A stretch of 64,000 bases of DNA from Loripinus fragilis (GCA_964019695.1 OZ026522.1:62643811-62707810), one strand, 5' to 3'. Positions 32,300 through 44,498 are shown, numbered from the stretch's first letter. Numbers and translations are program-made. The notes: a model not told the origin generated them from the sequence alone.

Positions 32300-33241
32300 G
32301 GTTCATACAGAAATGGGAAAACAGAAGTCCAGAACTTTTCCCTGACTATTCCAGGACTTTTTCATTTTTCAAGGACTCAATTTCTTCCCAATTTTGTATA
32401 ACACAACGTTTAAAAGTGCACTTTTTTCAGCCAGGAGCAGTGAAATGAAAAGGCGCACTCGAATTCTTTGATTCTGACACTGGTGATAAAAACCGGGACT
32501 ACTGCACAAAATGAATAGAATAGAATACGAGTTGCAACTCGCACTTTGCCGTGTATCTAGCGATTTTCTTTCATTTTTTTGCCATTTTCATACAGTTTTT
32601 TGACCATCGCATAAATCTGAAAGGACTAGTTGTATTTTTATATTTTCAAAGACTAATTTATATTTTCAAAGATAATTTTACAAAATTCCATGAAAAAAGG
32701 CACTTTTTCCAGGACCAAGGTCAATTTTTTCCAGGTCTGTGCGAACCCTGTAAGAGCATGTCTCATATTATATGCCATATTTACCCCCAAATTCAATTTG
32801 TATATATATGTTGTGGTCATGGAATGTCGTTCACTGTTTTCATCCACTGTGACGTTGATCTCAGGAGTCAGTTCTTGAAAAAATGCAGCCACAGCGGATC
32901 GCCTGTTTTATTTATGGTATAATTCCATATTTGGTATGTAGATACATCTTGGACCCTGGCGAGTCACCAAATGTTTCCTGGTCACTGTGACCTTGACCTC
33001 TGGTTTCAGTTCTAGCAAGGTCAAGCTCAGAGCATATCTGTATATAATTTGAGGTAGGAATCCTAAATTTGGTGTGAGGATATATTTTGGGAGCATGGTG
33101 TGTCGCATACACTTCTGGGTCAATTTGACATGTAGCTTGTACATCAGCATGTATAAAAACACTGCAGCTTTAGTTTTATAACGTTATTAATCATGCCACG
33201 ATTGTCCAAACATGAACGATCTGGCGCAATTGGAATGACAT
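32300..33241. other. no gene; weak internal repetition
   Basis: Two loosely similar segments (about 32,750-32,880 and 32,910-33,010) share gtcact-like and gtgac(c)ttga-like words with gttctagc / gttcttg blocks, suggesting an old tandem repeat. ORFs on both strands overlap and have no domain. Confidence 0.35.
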
Positions 33242-33709
33242 TGGCCCACTTCGAATCGAACTAAAGTTCCTTCTAAAGATCTTACGTAATAGATGCGTGC
33301 GTACGTTTACACCCAAATGGCTTCAGTTGCTCCCTTTTAATTAGTTGTCAAGTAAACAAAGTGAATAGCCCTGTATGCCCCACCTCAATTCTTCATCGTA
33401 GACAAAAAGAGTGTGCATAAACTGCACAGACTACTCTAGTTAACAATCACGAATAAGAGGAACCGCAAATAGAACACATCAAGGATTTATTTTGTAAAAT
33501 AAAAACATTTTGAGGCTATTGATAGATCTTGAACCCATCTTGCTAGATAGGTCTAGAGGAGGGAACCAGATAAGCTACTAGAGTAACAGAGCTCTGACCC
33601 ACCGTTGATCTTTAGTAGGTTCATGACGTCACTATAGTAGCGACTATCGATGTTCGAATTGAACTTTAGTTACTATTGTAGGAACTAAACTTCGATTCGA
33701 AGTGGGCCA
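33242..33709. mobile_element. TIR element, about 470 bp
   Basis: Ends ggcccacttcgaatcgaact and ttcgattcgaagtgggcc pair; subterminal aaagttcc / ggaac words continue the pairing. A second internal ttcgaattgaactttagtt near 33,653 repeats the terminal motif. No coding sequence. Confidence 0.8.
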
Positions 33710-34634
33710 TTATAATTGCCATCAGTAAACTATATAGAATAGCTACCAGTCTGATAATAAAAGTGGTCAATAATACACGTAAAATATTTTATTACTATTT
33801 CTTTCTTTTCCAAATTGTTATGTTCATTACTCTATAAATGTAATTGTCTTTAGTGGAGTTGTATGATTATCAGAACTTAGCAACAGCCTATATACTAGCA
33901 ACAAATTAGGAATATGTTTATATGGGAAAAATGAAATGACTATTTGAAAAGTTCTAGTCCTTTGGGAAAGGCGACCAACTATACAGCCCCTCGGCTACAG
34001 GGACAGTTAAATATCGACGCAAGTCTGGTTAACCAAAAATGACGACCTGACGTTAAGAGGGCAACTTACGTCGAGTGTATCAACGTGGTTTCTATCGACG
34101 ATATCCGTTCTGGCTGGCTATCGTCAGTTCCAGACAAATAATAGGGCTTCGAGGGTAATTTGTATCGAGGTTTTAAATAAAAATATGTTGTCTGATACAA
34201 TTACTTTAAATTACGTCTGATTCCTAGACAAATTTCGATTTGCAACTTTTGAATCTAAGGGTATTGCTATTCGATAGACTGTTATTATTTATTATTTTGG
34301 CATGGAATTAAAAACATGTTTTGCTGACGTGTTGATGTTCATTGTTGCCAAAACTAAAAAAATTGATACATTAAAAATAAGTAAATTTAATTAATTTTAT
34401 TTTTGCGTTTTCAAAGTCCTTCAGTGTACTGCGCTAGGTGCCACTTTAGATAACTGTCTGTGTTTTTCTTTTGCCAAAAGAGTATCTTACCCACCGACTC
34501 AATAACTATTGTTAATGTTCGTCTATGACGTGGTTTTAGTGCAGTTTAAACAATAACCAAATTTGGAGGTGTTCCAAACAGACAAGGTGCACATGCTGTT
34601 TTTCAACTCGGCAAGCCCTCCTTTAAAAAGGAAA
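33710..34634. other. no gene seen
   Basis: Includes a slightly GC-richer, CG-containing stretch at about 33,970-34,140 that I could not assign. No ORF of note. Confidence 0.35.
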
Positions 34635-35275
34635 ATTTATTTAAATATACATCTACTACAAATAAGCAAGAATTTAAGAAGGGGGAGTCACTCTTCACAA
34701 TTATATTTAATATCTATAACAGTAATTCAAGAATTAAAGTAGGGGAAGTCACTCTCCCAAATTATTTCGATATGTATCTGCTACAGTAATTAAAAAATTC
34801 AGGTAGGTGAAGTCACTCTTCCAAATTATTGCAATATATATTTACTACAGTAAATGAAGAATTAAGGTATGGTAGGGAAAGTCACACTTACAAGTTATTT
34901 CAATAAAAAAAGTAATTCAAGAATTAAGGTATTAAGTCACTCTTTTAAATTTTTTTTATAAATATCTACCACAAAAAATCAAGAGTTAAGGTTGGGAAGT
35001 CACTCTTGCAAATTAGTTCAATGTGTATCTATTACAGTACATCAACAATTTAGGTAGGGGTAGTCACTCTTACTAAATTGTTTAGATAACTATAATTGTT
35101 ATTCATTAATTCAGGTAGGGAAGTCACTCTTCTAAATTATACTAATATATCTATAACAATAATTCAAGAAGTAAGGTAGGAGAAGTCACTCTTCAAATCT
35201 ATTCAAATATATATCTACATCAGTAATTTAAGAATTTAGGTAGGAGAAGTCAATCTTCCAAATTATGTAACAAAA
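34635..35275 (+). repeat. 63-bp minisatellite, ten units
   Basis: The core agtcactctt (with variants) occurs near 34,687, 34,748, 34,812, 34,881, 34,936, 34,999, 35,062, 35,122, 35,185 and 35,249. Linkers are aattatttcaatatat, ctacagtaattcaagaatt and aggtagggga. Units differ by about 10-25% by eye, so the array is not freshly amplified. Confidence 0.92.
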
Positions 35276-35884
35276 TACACAATTAGCTGGATTGACATTC
35301 GTACAGACAGTCAATCAGGCAGGCAGACAGGAAGGCAGTTAAACAGGCAGATAAATCGATAGATAGATCGATCAGCAGAGCAATTTTTAGATTCCATGAG
35401 GTCGAAGATAGATAGAAACGTATTAGTTGTTCCATAGTTTGTCCGCATGTACGTGGAGATAACCAATGAGCTTTAGCGAATGGATTATCTCACGAACAGG
35501 CGGGCAAACTAATGTTCCACTATTTTATACCACCTGTACTTGTGTAGAACTTGTACATGCCGTAATAATCCGTGTAAAAATTGGTAAGAGGTATCATCTG
35601 GACGACACGTTGGTATATAAACATTCCATCATCTTGCAACACGCGGCACCATACAACACAGCACACAGAACAAACTCCTGAATAAAAGCGTCCGACTTCA
35701 CGAAGGAAATTCGATAAAATGGACCAAATAGATATCAATATTACCATTTTTTAGATTTTCAATTTTGAAAAAAATCTTTCAAATCTTTCTCAACTTTTGT
35801 CTGCGCATGTGCGATCCTATGAGAGAACAATGAGAAATTTACTCACCCTAGCCACCGACGCCAAACACTCAGTTATATGAGGAT
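35276..35884. other. no gene; short GACA/GATA-like words
   Basis: Dispersed cagacagg, aggcag and gatagatagatcgatc words at 35,305-35,375 precede the main microsatellite. The remainder is unremarkable. Confidence 0.4.
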
Positions 35885-35891
35885 GCCACAT

Positions 35892-35892
<1 letters not shown>

Positions 35893-35941
<49 letters not shown>

Positions 35942-35950
35942 AAGACAGAC

Positions 35951-36019
<69 letters not shown>
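35893..36019 (+). repeat. compound microsatellite (GACA)n-(GATA)n
   Basis: About eleven GACA units, an aaaa interruption near 35,940, three more GACA units, then about seventeen GATA units, ending in gacgg. ORFs rich in Leu-Ser-Val-Cys and Ile-Tyr-Leu-Ser on the minus strand are translations of this tract. Confidence 0.97.
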
Positions 36020-36021
<2 letters not shown>

Positions 36022-36384
36022 CGGAGCAATAAAGGAATAATGTACCCTAACCCTGCTGAATAAAATGACATGCTTTATCGTGATAACAAGCCAGTGCATT
36101 TGAATCGCATGAATCGAGCTGTTACAAGAACTAATTTGGTCGAATGGAAACAGTGAACTTCCTGATCAACTGGCTTATTTTAAATTCGACTGATCTGGCT
36201 CTACATTATTCCAAAAGACATGTATTCGGGCTCACCTATTGCAGATTAACATAAGGCAGAGCTCCAGATTAAAAGGAAACTAAAAGTGGTTCACAAGGCA
36301 GATATATATTCTTTTCATGGGATAGATGCAAGATGTTCACATGTGATCTTCATACACTGTACAAAAATGTTCCTTTACACCCAC

Positions 36385-36485
36385 TTTGGTGGCAACTGTA
36401 CGCCCAAATTGGTGGCAACTGTACACCCAAATTGGTGGCAACTGTACACCCAAATTGGTGGCGGATGAACACCAAATTTGATGGC
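36385..36485 (+). repeat. 23-bp minisatellite, four to five units
   Basis: ggtggcaactgtacacccaa plus att recurs at 36,388, 36,411, 36,434 and 36,457, with a diverged fifth unit at about 36,480. Confidence 0.9.
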
Positions 36486-36634
36486 GGCCGAACTGCCACT
36501 GGTCTTGATGTATCATTATATGTGATTTAAAATGTTTCTGAAATAGCGGTTTACTAACCCAGTGTACAGCTAGAACCATTAAACATTTCTGCAGTTAACA
36601 CAAATCAAACAAACTGTGCTTAGCACTGACCAAT

Positions 36635-36871
36635 GAGCCGCGACATGTGATTTCCAACAATGTGGCATTAAGACAAGTGTAGACTCAGAGGAGCCTGTGC
36701 ATCCTCCTTTTAAGATTAGAAACTCCAAACTATGTTCAGACAGTAGCTTAACAGTCATAGAATATTCAAGCGACTAGCAAAGGCTCTGATCAGACTGCGC
36801 GTAAGCGCAGGCTGGTCTGGACCTTTGCTGGTTGCACATACCACATTGTTGGAATTATCATGTCGCTGCTC
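36635..36871. mobile_element. P1 palindromic MITE, copy 2
   Basis: Ends gagccgcgacatgtgatttc and ggaattatcatgtcgctgctc; same internal hairpin (tctgatcagactgcgcg / gcgcaggctggtctgg) as at 15.5 kb. Same orientation as copy 1; flanks CAAT and AAAT. Confidence 0.88.
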
Positions 36872-38000
36872 AAATCTTATATTAGATCTTTTTTTATTAA
36901 TTGGATTGTGATTTAGGCTCCATGAAATTAAATGTCACCAACGTTCATTGAATATCTAATAAAAGAAGAGGCAAGATTACAACTATGCCTTTTGAGGACA
37001 CTGACAAGGGCTAAGCCAGACGGGTCAAATAGTTATGCACAACAAATGGAGACTACTGAGACTGGCAGTGATTCCCTATTTTAAATCTGAGACTTCTCTT
37101 AAAGGAGAGATTTTGCTTCGGAGGGAGTTAATTCTTTCCTATATGGTATGGATTTCGTTTGAGACTTCAATTTGTGTTACGCACGTGTGCAGCTGCTTAG
37201 TAGGACTTATACTGTTGCATCAGTGCATTTATGCCTCGATGCAAGAAAACTTTTCTTTGTGGTTTCCGACCAAGTCAGAGTCAAATCAGTCTGCTCAAAT
37301 ACAGAGACTAGCCAGGAGTTTGAAACGTGCATATAGCAGGATACACTGATGCCCACGTATTTGTCCTTCGAATTTGCGTTTCGTGCGCATTTTCAATGCG
37401 TTGTACGCACGTACGATTTAAAGTGCGTTGAAAACGCGTTTCAACTCGTATCAACGCAAGGCAAGATCATGAGTATTCATATGTGCTAATAAGCGTTAGT
37501 GCGTTAACCAATGAAAATTGCCTATTTAGAAAAATCGATATTGGAATGTGTTGACTCTGTCATAGGTAAATCTAATCTAAAATTTGAAATGCTATATCAT
37601 CTTGCGTTCTTACCTCAATGTTTTATTTTGCTACATGTATTAAATCCGTTTAAACGTATTGTATCCTTCCTCTCATGAATGACTATGCAGCAATGCATTG
37701 AAATGCGGATCTGCGTTGCTACGCAGTGATAAACGTTGATTCGCGCAGGCTGGTCTGCGCTTTTATTGTTCGCATACAGCAAAGTCAGATTTTCTCATGT
37801 CGAGACCTATTTGATGGTGAATTTACCAGACAAGGCCAGTCAGACATGTCGAGTCATTGCGTTTTTCTGGTCGAGTCACGAGCTATCTCTTTCTTAAGAC
37901 GGTTATGGGATTTATCAGGACACAACGCATTTCAAAGCAACATCAGTGTTAACAAGTAAATGAACATGGTCACATGCAGCAACTGCCACATCTACAGCTC
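36872..38000. other. no gene; CG-rich GCGTT-repetitive patch
   Basis: At 37,360-37,460 and 37,690-37,745 words such as tgcgcattttcaatgcgttg, acgcacgtacg and gcgttgaaaacgcg recur and are partly self-complementary. At 37,740-37,805 a diverged P1 segment (gcgcaggctggtctgcgc) is visible. No coding signal. Confidence 0.4.
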
Positions 38001-38009
38001 AAATATATG

Positions 38010-38165
38010 CGCGTATCGAGAGGGGGTGGGGGGTAGGGGTCCGGACCCGCCCCAGAAAACCACGCTATCACCGGAATCATCAACGGCACTCCAATGAAAC
38101 GCCATTGAATCACAGCTTAAAATGGCTTTTGGCTGGCGGGCTGATGGTGGCCCGCTAAGAATAAT
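38010..38165. repeat. H2 palindromic repeat, copy 1
   Basis: A G-rich start (gagggggtggggggtagggg) is followed by an imperfect hairpin: ccaatgaaacgccattgaat with aaaatggcttttggctgg, and outer arms tcatcaacgg / ggctgatggtgg. A shorter relative is at 39,610-39,690. Confidence 0.55.
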
Positions 38166-38169
38166 GATA

Positions 38170-39081
38170 CGGATTCCCTCTCCCACACTGAAAACTATGA
38201 TGACTGAAAAAAAAGTAAATCTTGAATTTGGTACCCCCGCCTGACAAGTACCAACCAATGGCACCAAGAAGATGAGATAAATGCAGAGGTAAACTAAACA
38301 GGCTAATATAAAGTAAGACCTAAATACGAACGACAACAAACACGCTCTTTTTGACAGTTAGAACGGACTGTAAATCAGAACATCAAAAACATAACTACAG
38401 TCGAAACTCTCCCCATACAAACAAGGAATCAAGCAAAAACAAAATCTTATAATTTTCAAACTTATAACTACCTAATTAGTAAAGATTGTTAGAACATTCA
38501 ATACAGGGCTGGTGCATAGGGTGGGTGGAGACAGGTGGAGAGGGCGGAGTTAATTGCATTGGCGTAGCTCCCCCTACGCAGTTACGTACGTGCGTAATAA
38601 AAACCCTAACATTCAAGACAGGTCACCTAATGTGGCAAAAGTGATTTCCATGCCATAAGGAACTGCTTTTAAAGGAAAGAATTCACTCCCTCTGGCAACA
38701 AATTATTTCCTTTAAGAGAAGTTCCCATCTTAAAAAGGGATGCAATTGAAGAGAGTCACTGCTAGATCCAGTACTCTCCCTTTGTTGTGCGTAATTTTCC
38801 TAACGTACTGGCTACGCACATTAAACTGAACAAACCATCGCCCTATCAAGCTAGCGTACAGTCCAGCAAAACACCGTTCGAAAGGTGTTCCGTTGGTGGG
38901 CAGATAAATGCCCCCTTTTATATGTTTACAGCGATAGTGTCCTTCCTTAGCTTCCTAGATTACTCAAGGTATCACCAATGACTAATATACATATCAACAT
39001 GTCTCACTAAATAGCTGGGGAGATGATAGCTTTCGTTCAAATCCAAAGGTGTATGTTTTTTTTATATTTATGTGTTAACAT
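38170..39081. other. no gene seen
   Basis: No supported feature. A 115-aa minus-strand ORF with a hydrophobic stretch (37,992-38,339) overlaps the H2 repeat and is probably chance. Confidence 0.35.
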
Positions 39082-39325
39082 GTTTTGTCCTGCCAGATAG
39101 GAGTGACAGTGACTTCATGCGTTGTTTACAAAGTTATCAGGGACTTATAATTGATGGATCGCTTATGTGTTGGTCCGGTCCTCAGGAAAGGATTAGTACA
39201 CAAGTGATCTATCGATTAGCGTTATAAATTAGCTCAAGTGAAGTGTACACGTTAGTGTTTTATTTATCAATATCAATTCTATACGAAGTATTACGTCACT
39301 GTCGCTTTTGGTTGGTGCGACAGTA
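39082..39325. mobile_element. palindromic MITE M1, copy 2
   Basis: Left end ctgccagataggagtgacag; right end cactgtcgcttttggttggt then gcgacagta. Central region aggattagtacacaagtgat / ctatcgatta matches the copy at 14.57 kb. Confidence 0.8.
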
Positions 39326-39606
39326 TGTGTGTTAATAGTTCAAATAAAATATATTTAAACCACACTTTTAAAGAAACATATTACCCATGCGATGAATGCT
39401 GAAGTCTCGAAAATTAGCTAAAATTAAAGGAAGAAAACGGTTACGTGTATCAACTAAAGTATCCATTGGCATGCATAGCTAAAACACACCATTTGAGTTG
39501 TGTTTGGCACAACGCGGCTTTCCTAACATATAACAATGCATATTTTAATGATAATGGAAATAATGGAAAGAAAATCAGAAATACAGAATCTTACCTATCC
39601 AGGTAG

Positions 39607-39690
39607 GATGCAGCTTCGGGCCATCATCGCCCAACAGCGAAACGCCATTGAAATGGCGTTTCACTGGAGGTCCGATGTTGGTTTTGGTAT
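39607..39690. repeat. H2 hairpin, copy 2
   Basis: Stem gtgaaacgccat-type: gcgaaacgccatt / aatggcgtttcac with outer arms gggccatcatcgccc and ggtccgatgttgg. The stem word aacgccattga is shared with 38.09 kb. Confidence 0.65.
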
Positions 39691-40399
39691 TCCTAACTGA
39701 GTTTTGACGCAATGCATCATATGTTTACTTTGACTTAAGCTGGTGCTTCGAACTAATCAATATTTGATTGTAGTTATAATTATAATTAACAGTAATACTC
39801 ATAAGAGGCATCAGCCTTTTAAATAATTATTCGTGCTCAACGCAAACAAACATGACATCTGTTCTAGCCATAACTTGAAAATGCTAGCCACAGTGTATTG
39901 CATCGCGTATCTGTAAACTTCATGCATAGTATGTTATTAAAAAATCAGATGTCTTCCCACGTACATTTTGACGTGTTTGATTAACTTCACATTTTATCGT
40001 GTAGACTTACGATGTGGGCGTGTATATTCTCTATATTTTAAGTGGTAGTTTTAGTAGATTAAAGCAGGAACAAAGTAATATAATATCCCATATTAACTTT
40101 TTAGTCTTTTTATAGAATACTTATCGATTTACCTCCCAATATTTATTTAAGTGCCAGGGAGTGGGAGCGGCTTAAAGTAGGAGGGGTGGGTGCATTTCCA
40201 TGTGGTTAGTAGCGGGAGTGGTCGCATCTAACGTTGGCTTCTGAGGCGGGGCTCATGTTTAAATATTAAATGTTTCCAATAAGATCATCAACCGAGTTGA
40301 GCTATGGAAATACCAGAATCTAAAGATACCACTGTTGTTGAAACGCACCCAACATATATTTTACTAACTGTAATGTGTACTACCCGTGGTGAAAGGCAT
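39691..40399. other. no gene seen
   Basis: AT-rich. No feature that I can support. Confidence 0.4.
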
Positions 40400-40732
40400 A
40401 GAGGATCTTACATGAGTGCTCATGTTTTATTGAATTTATTAAACGAGTTGGGGAAAAGAGATAAAATGCGAGGCTTGCCGAGCATTTTATCTCTTTTTCG
40501 CAACGAGTTTAATAAATTCAATAATACAAGAGCACGAATGTTAGATTCTATTTATCATATGACAAATACTTTGAAATCTCATTTCTCGCATACAAACTTT
40601 ATAATTGTGTCATCATATATACGCAACGTTGTTACGAGTGGACGTAATAACATTTCCCGTAAATCGATAAACCACTAGTGGTTTACAGATTTTATTGCAT
40701 GGCGTTATTACACTCCCAGACGCGACGTCATA
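40400..40732 (-). mobile_element. R3 palindromic repeat, copy 2 (inverted)
   Basis: Begins gaggatcttacatgagtgct and ends cactcccagacgcgacg. Holds a long hairpin: ttattgaatttattaaacga then aaagagataaaatgcgaggc, paired with the complement up to 40,527; and ccactagtgg at about 40,673. The 124-aa ORF at 40,304-40,678 is read through this hairpin and is not a gene. Confidence 0.85.
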
Positions 40733-40734
40733 TG

Positions 40735-41154
40735 ATAAAAACATTTATTTGCTTATAAGATGGCCGATACTGTTTCCCTTTAAAAAGATAATATTTGTTT
40801 GGGGGGAGTATGCGAAATTGATTAAAAAATCCTATAATGTTAAAGAGTTATGAGGATTTTCACCAACTGACCACAACATGCTAAACTCATACTCAGCAAA
40901 CTCTTGTCCATCAAGAAAGGTAGTTTCGCATGCCAGCGGTTAGGGAATTATTACATGCATAAGTATGCAAAATGTGATCACAATATACAATGTGGTTCAA
41001 TAGAAATGAACATTTACACAAATTGCTAACGGACGGACATACTCATTCAGTGATTATAGTGCACAACCAAGGGTCGTGCAGTAATTTAAAAGAAACTAAA
41101 ACTTTATGGTAAGTGTTTGTTCGGCTTTCAGGTGACCTTCCAGAAATACAAATA
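40735..41154. other. no gene seen
   Basis: AT-rich, no recognised feature. Confidence 0.35.
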
Positions 41155-41156
41155 TA

Positions 41157-41860
41157 CTCAGAAAAACAAGTGAATGGTATTTAGATTCAGTTCAATCTCT
41201 AACATTTAGTACAATAAAATCTAAACTAATTATGCATGCATTTCATAGTTCCAGATATCTGCAATCAAAGTAAATGTGTGATTTAAGTCACGCTTCAATG
41301 ATTAAAGTTCAGTACATGTCCAAATGGTGCAACCCTTTATACTGAAAAGTCATAAGCATTCAAAATGATTGAAACCCATTTTTATCGTTTGTATTCCATA
41401 ATGGTTGGCTACAAAATCGTTGCTGGCTCTCAGCCAAAGGTAGGACACCTAATTTTGTAGTTTTTGTTAGTGTTGTACTTCTAATTTGCTGTCATATTGG
41501 CTGGGGTATGCCATATCTGTGCATTTTTGTTGAAGACGTTGTCACGTTATTAGATGCAATTACTGATAAATGGGTTTGAACGCTTGTCTGTGGTCAGAAT
41601 TAGAACATAAGTTATGACAAGGTGAAGGTTGCAGCGAAAAATATAAACGCTATTTTTTTTTTGCTTGTAAACTTCGGGAAAGAGGTTTGGTACGTTTGAT
41701 GTGGTACTGTATCGTAACCAATGACCCGTAAATTTTATTTTGCATTCTGCTGAATTGCATATTGGTAGTTCTATCAGATACGAAAATGCCTTGCAAGGAA
41801 ATTATTTTCTCAACTGTTATACAGTCAAGAATTTTAATATCCTTCAATTGTTTTTCTGAG
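41157..41860 (+). mobile_element. 704-bp TA-flanked TIR element T7, copy 1
   Basis: Starts TA-ctcagaaaaacaagtgaa and ends caattgtttttctgag-TA, so a TA target duplication and inverted repeats of about 16 bp. The body is non-coding. A second, inverted copy lies at 43,223-43,918 and can be aligned along its whole length (landmarks: tatgcatgcatttcatagtt, aaatggtgcaaccct, tatgccatatctgtgcattt). Confidence 0.88.
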
Positions 41861-41903
41861 TAAATGATCTCCACATAACTCGCTTAAGAAAACTCTTAGA
41901 CAT

Positions 41904-42416
41904 ATTACTTGACTTTTCGCTTACTGTAAAGGCTGCAACTTTAATATTCATATCTGGGTGTGACTCGGCTATTTCACCTGCTAAGGAAGGGAAATCAGGT
42001 TTTATTTATAATTTGATGAAGAGTTAATAAGCTTTTTGAGTCGCGCAAACGTGCGTGCATTTCATGAAAATCCTAACCGTATGTATACACACTGAACTCA
42101 CAGTTATTAACCCTTTAAGCGCATAATAAAAAAATGTATATTTTGTCGTCCACTAAACTATTTGAAGCCTCAAAGATAAACAGTGTGAACAATGTTTGCC
42201 TCCCTGCTTATGTGAAAAAATAGACATTTTCAGATGCAGTTATTTTGCTTGAGTTTTAAGGACTAAATAATGACTAAGGTGGTAGCACAAGATGATACAG
42301 TTACTTTTGAATAAAAGCACGCCTCCTTTTCAGCTTTTACCTATGCCTAAGGTTGACTAGTCCTAATTTCGCATTCATGAGGTGCCGCCTTTACAGTAAG
42401 CGAAAAGTCAAGTAAT
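41904..42416. mobile_element. 513-bp TIR element with 30-bp ends, TSD ACAT
   Basis: attacttgacttttcgctta plus ctgtaaaggc (41,904-41,933) is exactly complementary to the right end gcctttacagtaagcgaaaa plus gtcaagtaat (42,387-42,416). acat flanks both ends. Perfect 30-bp inverted repeats suggest a recent insertion. It lies between the two T7 copies. No coding sequence. Confidence 0.9.
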
Positions 42417-43222
42417 ACATGTATATCTAAATAGACGTATCTGGATCAGTTTTTGAGTCACTGTCCAGAGTGATGGAGATAAGAGGCTCTTAACGTAGTA
42501 TACTGATATATACTGACCCACACTTCAAAGCAAAATATTTCAGGAATATAACCTTAATTAATATACGAGGTCTTGCCGAAATCATTGTACCGGTCAGGGG
42601 TTTATTGCAGACATTCACCAAATCAGATTATGATTAAAAGGGAATAATTGACCGATGAAGTTCTACTTTCATTTTCATAAATAAGTCTTTCAATTTTTTA
42701 AAGAATTGCGTTAGAATGGATATACAATATATGTAATAGTAAAGCTTCTGTTTGATTTTGCGTCAGAAGTGTGATCCAGTATCTTTCCCTAATTATTTAC
42801 AGATTTGTAATTTTGAAGGCAAATTTTATAGATTAGCGACTGGAGCATTGATAAACTTTACTAATTACTGATTTTTGCTCTTAGATTTAATGATTACTGA
42901 TTTTAAGCCAAACTTTTACTGATTCTTTTTATTTCAGAAGTACAAGTACTCTATTGAGACCCTAAATTTAGTCACATGGTATAACTGCGGTCGCAAAATT
43001 AAAATACACTAGCTATCATTCATTATATTTAAACGCTATGAAGGCCTTCAATATTTAACTTTACAAAATCACAGCATATTTCGCACTAAACATATTCGTT
43101 TCATTGCTGGAAAGTTTCAACAAATAAGCAACCAAATTATTTGAGTTGCATGATTAGTGACAATAATCTGCAGCAGGATAAAAGTTTTGTTATTTGCATT
43201 AAGGACAAACGGTTTCCTAATA
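42417..43222. other. no gene seen
   Basis: AT-rich spacer between the 513-bp element and the second T7 copy. It has a local near-duplicate phrase (ttactgatttt, ttactgattct) near 42,865-42,922. Confidence 0.35.
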
Positions 43223-43918
43223 CTCAGAAAAACAATTGAAGGATATCAAAATTCGTTTGACTATATAACATTTGGGAATATAATTTTCAAACAAAGTAAG
43301 TAACTATGTATCTGAGAGAACTATCACTATGCAATTCACCAAAATGCAAAATGAAATTTACGGGTCATTGGTTACAGTACCACACCAAGTGCACTTACCC
43401 TCACTACTCAAAGTTCACAAGCAATAAATTTAGCGCTTAAATGTTTTGCTGCGACCTTTACCAGGTCATTGCTTATGTTCTAACTCCGACCACAGACAAG
43501 TGTTCACACCCATTTTGTCAGTCATTGTCCCTAAAAATTGGACAACTTCTTCAACAAAATGCACAGATATGGCATACCCTGGCAAATTTGACCACAAATT
43601 GGCAGTAAAACACTGACAACAGCTGCAAAATTAGGTGTCATACTTTTGAGGGAAAGCCAGCAATGATTTTGGAATCAGTCATTATGGAATACAATAAAAA
43701 CGATAAAAATGGGTTTCAGTCATTTTTTAACGTGTATGACTTTTCAGTATAGAGGGTTGCACCATTTGGATTTGTACTGTACTTAAACCATTGCAGTGTG
43801 ACTGAAATAAAGCATCCATTTTGATTGCATATATCTGGAACTATGAAATGCATGCATATTTAGTTTAGTTTTGATTGTATTGAATGTTAGAGATGGGAAT
43901 GAATCTAAATTTTCTGAG
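43223..43918 (-). mobile_element. TA-flanked TIR element T7, copy 2 (inverted)
   Basis: Starts TA-ctcagaaaaacaattgaa and ends aaattttctgag-TA. It is 696 bp and diverged from copy 1 by many substitutions and small indels. Together the two copies would form a stem of about 0.7 kb with a 1.36-kb loop. Confidence 0.85.
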
Positions 43919-44095
43919 TATATTCCGGTAGACTCTGGGTTATCGTCATGAAAAATGATTCTACTTTCACTACAGTCGTTGATACGAAAGTATTGGCTGG
44001 TTAAAACGTCAAGTGGTTGATTTTATTTGGAATCATTTTATAGCTGGCAGTAGTCGCAATGGCCTAAGAAAACCATATTTTTCTGATCCCCGGCC

Positions 44096-44334
44096 CCGAG
44101 GTTATACAACTTTTTTCATACTCAACTCAGCTAGCTGAACACGAAATTTATCCTGCTAAAAAATGTTAAAATGCCAACATTATTTGGCATTTTAGCATTT
44201 ATTAGCATGATAAATACAGCATCTGAGAGATTTAAAGCAAGAAACTTTTTTATTTGTCGGTATTTTAGTTTTTATGAGCAGCTGAAATTTCGTGCTCAGT
44301 TGAGTTGAGCATGAAAAAAGTTTTATAACCTCGG
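44096..44334. mobile_element. 239-bp palindromic MITE
   Basis: Ends ccgaggttatacaacttttt / aaaaagttttataacctcgg; inner arms catactcaactcagctagct / ctcagttgagttgagcatg and acacgaaattt / aaatttcgtgc. A further internal hairpin is atgccaacattatttggcat. Confidence 0.88.
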
Positions 44335-44498
44335 AGCCAGATCTAATGGAAACTTTCCCATATTTACAGGGCATATCGGCTCTTGTAGTAGCTAGCTGTG
44401 AGGTCTAACTATGCACACGCAGATTGTTTAGCTAGTGGTTTAAGGGTACTATGGCTGTTTTGAGGTAAATTTCAAGATTCACCTTTACATCACATCTT

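Noticed and set aside
35817..36099. Two minus-strand ORFs rich in Tyr-Leu-Ser-Ile and Cys-Leu-Ser-Val
   Set aside because: They are translations of the GACA/GATA microsatellite.
37992..38339. 115-codon minus-strand ORF with a hydrophobic N-terminus resembling a signal peptide
   Set aside because: It overlaps the H2 palindromic repeat and a G-rich run; the C-terminal part is repeat DNA.
40304..40678. 124-codon plus-strand ORF
   Set aside because: It is read through the R3 palindrome that occurs twice more in the window without an open frame.
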